Assembly: GCA_005883995.1 (NCBI GenBank)
Contig: VAXB01000023.1
Span: forward strand, 1-47,929
DNA length: 47,929 nucleotides
Origin: Actinomycetota bacterium
GTDB taxonomy: Bacteria > Actinomycetota > Thermoleophilia > Gaiellales > Gaiellaceae
Direction of reading: 5' to 3'
A model generated the notes under the pieces. That model was not told the origin of the DNA. It did no database searches and worked only from the letters and a program-made list of their open reading frames with translations. Positions 41,753 to 47,929 of the stretch are shown here, piece by piece (positions within the stretch are counted from its first letter, which is position 1; each line of letters opens with the position of its first letter). Made by a program: the position numbers and the translations under genes.

Positions 41753-42781
41753 GTGCACCTCGCCGCCCCGGAGCGCTACGAGCAGATGCCGTACAACCGC
41801 TGTGGCCGGAGCGGCTTGCTCCTGCCCGCAATCTCGCTCGGCCTCTGGCAGAACTTCGGGGGCGAGCGCCCACTGGAGGCGAGCCGTGCAATCGTCAGGC
41901 GCGCCTTCGACCGCGGCATCACGCACTTCGACCTCGCGAACAACTACGGGCCACCGTACGGGTCGGCCGAGGAGACCTTCGGCGAGATCCTGCGCACGGA
42001 CTTCGCGCCGTACCGCGACGAGCTCGTGGTCTCGACCAAGGCCGGCTACGACATGTGGCCCGGGCCGTATGGCGAGTGGGGCTCGCGCAAATATGTGCTC
42101 GCAAGCCTCGATCAGAGCCTGCGCCGGCTCGGCCTCGACTACGTCGACATCTTCTACTCGCACCGGTACGACCCGGACACGCCGCTCGAGGAGACAATGG
42201 GCGCACTCGACGCGGCCGTACGCCAGGGCAAGGCGCTGTACGCCGGGATCTCGTCCTACTCGGGGAAGCACACGACCGAGGCCGCAGCGATCCTCCGAGA
42301 TCTCGGGACGCCGCTCCTGATCCACCAGCCGTCGTACTCCCTGCTCAATCGCTGGATCGAAGACGAACTTCTCGACACTGTGGGTCGCGAAGGCATCGGC
42401 TGCATCGTCTTTTCACCGCTTGCGCAGGGGATGCTCAGCGACCGGTACCTCCACGGCGTTCCCGAAGGTTCGCGGGCGAGCCGCGACGGGTCGCTCGCGC
42501 GCGACAGGTTGAACGACGAGACGCTCGCGAAGATCCGCGCGCTGGACGAGATCGCAGGCCGGCGCGGCCAGACGCTCGCCCAGATGGCGCTCGCCTGGAC
42601 GCTGCGTGACCGCCGCGTCACCTCGACGCTCGTCGGCGTCAGCAGCGTCGAACAGCTCGAGGCGAACCTCGACGCGCTCGAACGCACGGATTTCGGCGAG
42701 GACGAGCTCGCCGAGATCGACCGCTACGCGACCGACAGCGACATCAATCTCTGGAGTAGGTCGAGCACGACCGAGTCTTGA
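41753..42781 (+). CDS. aldo/keto reductase (YghZ/glyceraldehyde-3-phosphate reductase-like)
   Basis: The 342-residue (beta/alpha)8 enzyme has the catalytic tetrad D60 and Y65 (HFDLANNYG), K96 (VVSTKAG) and H137 (IFYSHRYD), all present. The N-terminus MHLAAPERYEQMPYNRCGRSGL matches YghZ-type enzymes, so GTG 41,753 is preferred over the later ATG. The C-terminal half has SPLAQGMLSDRYL and the VGVSSVEQLEANL NADP-site motif. It is likely a NADPH-dependent reductase of small aldehydes. Confidence 0.92.
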   Translation: MHLAAPERYEQMPYNRCGRSGLLLPAISLGLWQNFGGERPLEASRAIVRRAFDRGITHFDLANNYGPPYGSAEETFGEILRTDFAPYRDELVVSTKAGYDMWPGPYGEWGSRKYVLASLDQSLRRLGLDYVDIFYSHRYDPDTPLEETMGALDAAVRQGKALYAGISSYSGKHTTEAAAILRDLGTPLLIHQPSYSLLNRWIEDELLDTVGREGIGCIVFSPLAQGMLSDRYLHGVPEGSRASRDGSLARDRLNDETLAKIRALDEIAGRRGQTLAQMALAWTLRDRRVTSTLVGVSSVEQLEANLDALERTDFGEDELAEIDRYATDSDINLWSRSSTTES

Positions 42782-42841
42782 AACGCGTTCGACGACGGAC
42801 CCGGCGACGCCGCGAGCGAACCTCTCGGTACCCTGGACAAG

Positions 42842-43003
42842 ATGAACGACGCCGCCCGCGACGAGCACGACATCGTCTGTCCGCATTGCAAGAAGCATTT
42901 CACCGGCAGCCTCCTTCCCGGCGCTGCCGAGCGGTACCGAGGGTTCAAGTGCCCGCATTGCAAGCTGTTCGTCCCCGCCAAGCGCGCCTCCACCCCGCGC
43001 TAG
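42842..43003 (+). CDS. small zinc-ribbon protein
   Basis: A 53-codon frame, MNDAARDEHDIVCPHCKKHF...FKCPHCKLFVPAKRASTPR, with two CPHC knuckles separated by about 25 residues. Four cysteines in this spacing form one zinc ribbon. It lies 60 bases after the aldo/keto reductase, on the same strand, and is preceded only by a weak GGACAAG ribosome-binding sequence. Such tiny ribbons can bind nucleic acid or a partner protein; role unknown. Confidence 0.7.
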   Translation: MNDAARDEHDIVCPHCKKHFTGSLLPGAAERYRGFKCPHCKLFVPAKRASTPR

Positions 43004-43057
43004 AACCACTTCCGTCCCTGGTTCAAGGGACACCGGCCGAGCGCCGATATCCGGCGT

Positions 43058-45118
43058 ATGGCTGTCGACGTCGCCGCCCCGCGGCCTGAATCACACATTT
43101 CGCCCGCCCCGCGCCTCATTGTTCGCGTCGCTGCGGTGCCGACGTGGGTCTGGCTCGCCGGGATGGTCACCGCGAGCTTCGGCGGCCGTTTCCTCGCCGC
43201 GCTCGCGCGCGTCGCGCCGTACTACCTGCCGGACGAATACATCTATCCGTCGCTTGCCCGCGGCTTCGCCGAGCACGGCCGGCCGCTGATCCGCGGCGTC
43301 GGCGTCCACTTTCCCGCGCTGCTCGACCCGCTGCTGACGGCGCCGGTCTGGCTCGCCACCAGCAATCCCGAGACAGCTTGGCGGCTCACGCAGGCGATGC
43401 ACGCGGTCGCGTTCTCGGCGGCGGCGATTCCTGCGTACGTCCTCGCACGGCGCCTTCGCGTCTCGCGGGGACTCGCGCTGCTCGTGGCCGCGATCGCGGT
43501 AGCGGTGCCGGACGGCGTCTACGCCGGATCGATGCTAGCCGACGCGGTCGCGTATCCGATCGTCCTTGCGACGCTCTGCGTCGGCGTGCAGCTGACGACC
43601 TCACCGCGACCCCGCACCCAGTTGGCGTTCGTCGCGGCGAGCGCACTCGCCGTCACCGCACGAATCCAGTACGCCGCGGTCCCGATCGCCGTCCTGCTCG
43701 GCGTCGTGGCTGCCGATCGCTTCCGCCTCACGAAAACGGTCAAGCGTCTGTGGCCGACGCTCGCGCTGCTTGCCGCACCCCCGGTGCTCCTGTTCGGAGC
43801 GTTCGGCCGCGCGCAGGTACTCGGCGTCTACTCCCACGGCAACCACGGATTTCACGGCGGCGCGATCCTCCACTGGATCGCCCGCGACGCGATGCTGCTC
43901 GCGTACTCGACCGGTTGGGTGATCGTTCCGGGCGCGATCGTGGGAATCGCGTACGCGCTCGGACGGCCACGCACGCGCGCGGAGATCGGATTTGCCGTCA
44001 CGGCGCTCACGCTCGCAGGCGCGCTCCTGCTCGCCGCTGCGCAGATCGCCGACACCGACTCCCAGCGCTTCCAGGAGCGGTATCTCTTCGTCCTCGTCCC
44101 GCTTGCCGCCGTGGCATTCGCTCTCTATGCCGAGCGTGGCTTTCCGGCGAAGCTCCCCGTCGCGCTCGCCTCGGCGGCACTGCTGGCGTTGGCGGCACGC
44201 GTGCCGCTCTCGGGGTATGCGGCGGCGCACAACAAGGACGACTCGCCGACCTTGTGGGCAGTGCTGCGGCTGGAGTCGATAGTGACGACGGGCAACGGCG
44301 CGCTCGCGGTCGCCGTAGTGGCGGCGCTGCTTTCGGGGCTCGCGGCACTCGTCGCGTTCAAACGCGTCGGGGCCGTCGCCGCGCTCACAGCGGCCGCGGC
44401 GGCGTGCTGCGCCCTGTCGGCCGGCGCCACGTCGTTCGACTCCAAGATGAGCCACGACGTGCGCTCGTCGTTGCCGCACGACCTCGAGTGGGTCGACCAC
44501 GCGCGGCTTGGTGCCGTCGATCTCGTCGCTCCTCCGGGAGCCCGCAAGGAGCAGTCATGGGAGCAGCTTTTCTGGAACCACTCGCTCAAGCGGCTCCTTG
44601 TGCTCGGCTCGCCGCGGATCGACCAGTTCGCGACCGCACAGGTTCGCGTCGCGCCGGACGGCCGCATGCTCGTCGGCGGCCGGATCGAGCGCCGACCGCT
44701 GCTCGTCCAGACCTATGCGTCCCTGGTCGAGCTGACCGGCGTCCGGCGCGTGCGCCACGAGCTGATCTTCGATCTCTACCGGCCGGTAGGGATCCCGCGG
44801 CTTCGCCTGCTGGCGGCGGGCCTGTTCGCCGACCGGTGGCTCGCGCCGCGCGGCGCGATCACGGTGTGGAATGCGAAGGGGCAGCGGCTCGCCGTCGATC
44901 TGTCGCTGCCGGCCCGCAGCCAGGCGACGACGATGCGCTTCATGGCGCCGGGACTGCGCCGGCTCGTGCGGGTGCGACCCCGCAGCAACGTGCGCCTCTC
45001 GTTCCCCGTCCCGACGGCGGGCGCGTGGAGCGTGCATTTCGCAACGCCGAGGTCAGCGTACTTGGCGGACGACAGGGCGGTCAGCGTCGTCGCACGCCGT
45101 GTCGCGCTCGTGCACTAA
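43058..45118 (+). CDS. polytopic membrane glycosyltransferase-like protein (GT-C fold, ArnT/PMT-like)
   Basis: The 686-residue protein has an acidic PYYLPDEYIYPSLARGFAEHG loop after the first helix (the usual GT-C catalytic Asp/Glu), an F-P-A-LLD segment, and about ten to eleven hydrophobic helices. A soluble C-terminal domain from about 480 on follows. This layout suits transfer of a sugar from a polyprenyl carrier to an acceptor outside the membrane. Donor and acceptor unknown. The C-terminal domain has no close family that I recognise. The next feature is a strong hairpin. Confidence 0.75.
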   Translation: MAVDVAAPRPESHISPAPRLIVRVAAVPTWVWLAGMVTASFGGRFLAALARVAPYYLPDEYIYPSLARGFAEHGRPLIRGVGVHFPALLDPLLTAPVWLATSNPETAWRLTQAMHAVAFSAAAIPAYVLARRLRVSRGLALLVAAIAVAVPDGVYAGSMLADAVAYPIVLATLCVGVQLTTSPRPRTQLAFVAASALAVTARIQYAAVPIAVLLGVVAADRFRLTKTVKRLWPTLALLAAPPVLLFGAFGRAQVLGVYSHGNHGFHGGAILHWIARDAMLLAYSTGWVIVPGAIVGIAYALGRPRTRAEIGFAVTALTLAGALLLAAAQIADTDSQRFQERYLFVLVPLAAVAFALYAERGFPAKLPVALASAALLALAARVPLSGYAAAHNKDDSPTLWAVLRLESIVTTGNGALAVAVVAALLSGLAALVAFKRVGAVAALTAAAAACCALSAGATSFDSKMSHDVRSSLPHDLEWVDHARLGAVDLVAPPGARKEQSWEQLFWNHSLKRLLVLGSPRIDQFATAQVRVAPDGRMLVGGRIERRPLLVQTYASLVELTGVRRVRHELIFDLYRPVGIPRLRLLAAGLFADRWLAPRGAITVWNAKGQRLAVDLSLPARSQATTMRFMAPGLRRLVRVRPRSNVRLSFPVPTAGAWSVHFATPRSAYLADDRAVSVVARRVALVH

Positions 45119-45119
45119 A

Positions 45120-45147
45120 AGAGTCAGACCCGGACGGGTCTGACTCT
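45120..45147. terminator. 12-bp stem-loop between convergent genes
   Basis: AGAGTCAGACCC (45,120-45,131) pairs perfectly with GGGTCTGACTCT (45,136-45,147) around GGAC. It lies just after the stop of the glycosyltransferase gene and just before the end of the convergent sigma gene. Four A residues precede it and TCTC follows. Its core GTCAGAC is shared with the hairpin at 26,196. Confidence 0.85.
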
Positions 45148-45152
45148 CTCCG

Positions 45153-46244
45153 CTAGACGCAGTCTTTGAGGCCTTGCGCCTCTGGCAGCGCTTCGAGCTT
45201 CTTGAGCGTGTTGTTCTCGATCTGGCGGATGCGCTCGCGCGTCACGCCGAAGGCACGCCCCACCTCCTCGAGCGTGCATGGCTGCGCGCCCGACAGGCCG
45301 AAGCGGAGCTCGATCACCTGGCGCTCGCGCTCGGGGAGCGCGGAGAGCGCGTGCTCGATGTCCTCACGCCGCAGCGACAGCGTTGCCGTGTCGAACGGCG
45401 ACTCTGCGGACTCGTCTTCGACGAAGTCGCCGAGCTCCGATTCCTCCTCCTCCCCGATCGGCTTCTCGAGTGAGATCGGGAGCTGCGACATCCGCAAGAT
45501 CTCGCGCACCTCGTCCGTCGTGATCTCGAGCTCCTCGGCGATCTCGTCGGGGCGCGGCTCTCGCCCGAGCCGCTGCACGAGCTGGCGCTCGATGTGCACG
45601 ACCTTGTTCAGCTTCTCGACCATGTGCACGGGAATCCGGATCGTGCGCGCCTTGTCGGCAATTGCTCGCGTCACCGCCTGGCGGATCCACCACGTCGCGT
45701 AGGTGGAGAACTTGTAGCCCTTCCGGTAGTCGAACTTCTCGACCGCCCGAATGAGGCCGAGCGAGCCCTCCTGGATCAGGTCGAGAAATGACAGCCCCCG
45801 GCCCAGGTACGACTTCGCGATCGAAACGACGAGCCGCAGGTTCGCCTGGATCATCTGCGTCTTGGCAGTCATGTCGCCGCGCTCGATGCGCTTGGCGAGA
45901 TAGACCTCCTGGTCGGCCGTGAGCAGCGGCACCTTGCCGATCTCACGCAGGTAGAGGCGCAGCGAGTCGAGTGAGGGCTCGACGCTCAAGTCGAGCTTCG
46001 GCGCCTTCTCCTCCTCGGGCTCCGGCTGCTCGTGCGGCGGATGCTTGTGCGTTTCGCCTTCGACGAGCTCGACGCCGTGGTCGATCAGGTACGTGTAGAA
46101 GTCTTCGACCTGATCCTTCGTGAGCTCGACATCCTCGAGCCCGGCGGCGATCTCGTCGTAGTTGAGAAGCCCTTTCTCGAGACCGTCCTGAACGAGCTTG
46201 TGGAGCTCTTCGACGTCGGGCAGAGAGATGTCGACGGTGAGCAA
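45153..46244 (-). CDS. rpoD: principal RNA polymerase sigma factor (SigA/RpoD)
   Basis: The 363-residue protein has region 1.2 ([17 protein letters not shown]), 2.1-2.4 ([57 protein letters not shown]), 3 ([14 protein letters not shown]) and 4.2 ([26 protein letters not shown]). The acidic N-terminal 75 residues are region 1.1-like with a [14 protein letters not shown] linker, shorter than in E. coli, as in Actinobacteria. It directs most housekeeping transcription. It is transcribed alone, ending at the hairpin. Confidence 0.95.
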   Translation of the reverse strand: MLTVDISLPDVEELHKLVQDGLEKGLLNYDEIAAGLEDVELTKDQVEDFYTYLIDHGVELVEGETHKHPPHEQPEPEEEKAPKLDLSVEPSLDSLRLYLREIGKVPLLTADQEVYLAKRIERGDMTAKTQMIQANLRLVVSIAKSYLGRGLSFLDLIQEGSLGLIRAVEKFDYRKGYKFSTYATWWIRQAVTRAIADKARTIRIPVHMVEKLNKVVHIERQLVQRLGREPRPDEIAEELEITTDEVREILRMSQLPISLEKPIGEEEESELGDFVEDESAESPFDTATLSLRREDIEHALSALPERERQVIELRFGLSGAQPCTLEEVGRAFGVTRERIRQIENNTLKKLEALPEAQGLKDCV

Positions 46245-46390
46245 CTCGGCTACCTCCCGGCTTGCAGGTTGATGGGGACTCGATCGACCTACGAAGACGC
46301 GAATGGCCGGCGTACTGCTCCCCGGCTCACCCTCTCGCCCGGCGGAGTTTACACAGCCGCCCGCGTTCGCAAAATGCGATTTCCGGGCGG

Positions 46391-47275
46391 CTATGTTGCT
46401 TGGGCAACGATCTCCCCGACGCGCTCGCCGTGACTGTTATCGATCGGGAGCATGGCGAGCTCGGGCACGTCGAGGTCGAGCTTCGCGAGGAATGCGTGCG
46501 CGGCGGGGCCGAGCGCGCGACCGTTTCCGTCTTCGGACTTGAGTGCGACGCCGATGCCGTTGCCGCCGGCACACAGCAAGCCCTCCGCGCCGCCCTTCGC
46601 AATCCATCCCGGCAGCACCTTCATCAGGATCGTGTCGCTCGCCTTCGGCCCGCGGATCAAATCGGGATACGCGCGCATCGCTTTCGCGACACGCGCGCCG
46701 CCGTCGAGCTGCTCGAAGCGTGAGAACGCGTACGCCATCCGCTCGAGCGGGAGGGCGAACGTCACGACGCCGCAACCGTCGACACCGGTTGGCAACTCGT
46801 CCTCGTCGACGTCCGCCGCCTCCGCATGAACCGTGTGCATCGCGCGCTGCACCCGATGTCCCTCCATTCGATACCCCGCGCTGCGCCATCCGTGCGCGCG
46901 GCAGAGCGCGAGCATGCCGGCGTGCTTCCCGGAACAGTTGTGGTTGAGCTTGCGCGGCGGGCTTCCGTCGGCACCACATTCGAGCTCGTCTTCACCTGCC
47001 GGCGCCTTCGAGAGCAGCGCACGCACCGCCGCGAGCTGGTCTGCGTCGGCAAGGTGCGACGCCGATGCGATCGCGAGGTCGCGGTCATCCGCATCGTCGC
47101 GCGCACGTGCGAGCGGGACTGCCTGCAGCGGCTTCGACGACGAACGCATGAAGCAGACGAGACCCGGGTCGCCGGCCTCCGCAATCACGGCACCGTCCTG
47201 CACCGCGACGGCATGGACGCGGTGGCGCGCCTCGACGACTCCGGCGCGACGGACGACTACGGTTAATGCGTCCAT
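46391..47275 (-). CDS. L-asparaginase II family (Rhizobium etli-type)
   Basis: The 294-residue protein belongs to the PF06089 family of L-asparaginases that use a Ser-Lys pair and a zinc site, as in R. etli ReAV. Motifs: [12 protein letters not shown] with the S-x-x-K pair S45 and K48, [13 protein letters not shown] with the second S-x-x-K, and [13 protein letters not shown] with the zinc-site cysteine. The N-terminus is slightly short. It converts asparagine to aspartate and ammonia in the cytosol; the gene is divergent from the Fpg/Nei gene. Confidence 0.85.
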   Translation of the reverse strand: MDALTVVVRRAGVVEARHRVHAVAVQDGAVIAEAGDPGLVCFMRSSSKPLQAVPLARARDDADDRDLAIASASHLADADQLAAVRALLSKAPAGEDELECGADGSPPRKLNHNCSGKHAGMLALCRAHGWRSAGYRMEGHRVQRAMHTVHAEAADVDEDELPTGVDGCGVVTFALPLERMAYAFSRFEQLDGGARVAKAMRAYPDLIRGPKASDTILMKVLPGWIAKGGAEGLLCAGGNGIGVALKSEDGNGRALGPAAHAFLAKLDLDVPELAMLPIDNSHGERVGEIVAQAT

Positions 47276-47311
47276 GGCGACGCTGAGCCTAAAGACGATG
47301 CGCGGCCGCTG

Positions 47312-47929
47312 ATGCCTGAGCTCCCGGAGATCGAGGCCTGGCGGCGCGCGCTAGACGCGCCCCTCTCGGCGTTCCCGATCGCGAAAGCGGGGCCTGCGCA
47401 CGTCGCGACGCTGAAGACCTTCGACCCGCCGCTCCGCACGCTCGAGGGTCGACGCCTCGCCGGCGCGGAGCGCCGTGCAAAACGGCTGTTGTTTCCGACG
47501 GACGACGGCGAGCTCGTCCTCCTCGTCCACCTGATGACCGCCGGGCGCCTCAAGGTCCTGCGCTCCGGCGAGAAAGGTCCGAAGGCGCCGGCGTTCCAGC
47601 TCACCTTCGAGGGCGGCTCGCGGCTGGTGCTGACGGAGGCCGGATCGAAGAAGCGAGCGGGCGTCTGGCTCCTGACGCCCGAGGAGGCGGACGTCGAGCT
47701 CGGGCATCTCGGTCCGGACGCACTCGGCATCGGCGCCGAGCGGCTAACGGAGATCTGTGCGGGCGAGTCGCGGCGGCTGCATTCGCTCCTGCGCGACCAG
47801 CGCGTGATTGCCGGAATCGGCCGTGCGTGGGCGAACGAGATCCTCCATCACGCGCAGCTGTCGCCGTACGCGCTGTCGCGCGACCTCGACGGTGGTCAGG
47901 TCGAGCGGCTGGCGCTCGCGATCGACGCC
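47312..47929 (+). CDS. Fpg/Nei-family DNA glycosylase, cut by window edge
   Basis: The open frame from ATG 47,312 encodes 206 residues before the window ends. MPELPEIEAWRRAL carries the catalytic N-terminal Pro2 and Glu3 of Fpg/Nei bifunctional glycosylases. Later are the KRLLFPTDDGELVLLVHLMTAGRL core and VIAGIGRAWANEILHHAQLSPYA, the helix-two-turn-helix motif. The zinc finger would lie beyond the edge. The usual K57 of Fpg appears as AKRLLF. It removes oxidised bases; whether it prefers 8-oxoguanine or other lesions is open. Confidence 0.9.
   Translation, partial: MPELPEIEAWRRALDAPLSAFPIAKAGPAHVATLKTFDPPLRTLEGRRLAGAERRAKRLLFPTDDGELVLLVHLMTAGRLKVLRSGEKGPKAPAFQLTFEGGSRLVLTEAGSKKRAGVWLLTPEEADVELGHLGPDALGIGAERLTEICAGESRRLHSLLRDQRVIAGIGRAWANEILHHAQLSPYALSRDLDGGQVERLALAIDA

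Noticed and set aside
43144-45156. Long alternate plus-strand frame within the membrane glycosyltransferase gene
   Set aside because: Arginine-rich, without membrane helices; GC-rich codon positions keep it open by chance.
1-47929. tRNA or rRNA genes
   Set aside because: I saw no TTCGA-loop context with matching acceptor and anticodon stems and no rRNA-like sequence, although reading by eye could miss a tRNA.

Overview
The window is GC-rich, densely coded DNA on both strands with short intergenic gaps. Its gene families (ECF sigma factor with a C-terminal SnoaL-like domain, two YcaQ-type winged-helix glycosylases, DUF4232 and DUF5661 proteins, many secreted beta-propellers, an OtrA-like ribosome-protection GTPase, a principal sigma factor of the actinobacterial kind) suggest a deep-branching actinobacterium such as Thermoleophilia (Gaiellales/Solirubrobacterales). 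That placement is inference from family content. I see no tRNA, rRNA, CRISPR array, intact insertion sequence or replication origin.

Layout. 1-4,650: a cut-off hypothetical gene, a secreted Vps62-like/membrane fusion, a decayed glutaminase, a glycosyltransferase plus DUF218 pair, and a deleted M20 dipeptidase. 4,651-6,900: a TIR-like effector gene with an unfamiliar beta-rich C-terminal domain, and a 315-bp near-identical direct repeat (5,600-5,914 and 6,454-6,768). The ends of the repeat coincide with breaks in a secreted-protein gene and in a dihydrofolate-reductase-family gene. 6,900-12,750: small single-domain enzymes (VOC, PPOX, GFA, methyltransferase, cupin, EVE-like) and one secreted Ig-like protein. 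12,868-19,181: the two YcaQ-like glycosylase genes, with cupin, membrane, phosphatase-like, metallo-hydrolase and beta-propeller genes between them. 19,200-23,900: remnants and secreted proteins, including an M23 peptidase and a broken lactonase-like propeller. 24,000-31,560: a TetM/OtrA-type ribosome-protection gene with an overlapping short ORF, an ABC exporter, a metallo-hydrolase, and a MerR-controlled 14-helix MFS exporter operon with a visible palindromic operator. 31,571-36,892: small enzymes, an overlapping BNR-propeller/MoaD/VOC operon, and PAS, metallo-hydrolase and STAS genes. 36,903-47,929: ECF sigma factor, SDR, a kinase-aminotransferase fusion, 1-Cys peroxiredoxin, aldo-keto reductase, a zinc-ribbon microprotein, a membrane glycosyltransferase, the principal sigma factor, asparaginase II, and the start of an Fpg/Nei glycosylase.

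Most genes are single transcription units or overlapping pairs. The left half, to about 23 kb, is rich in broken genes: I count eight (glutaminase, M20, secreted protein, DHFR-like, kinase tail, VOC tail, SGNH tail, lactonase), against none in the right half. The most interesting items are the TIR gene beside the repeat, the kinase-aminotransferase fusion, the MoaD-containing operon, and the 5' end of the ribosome-protection gene. No single described multi-gene defence or biosynthetic system is complete here.
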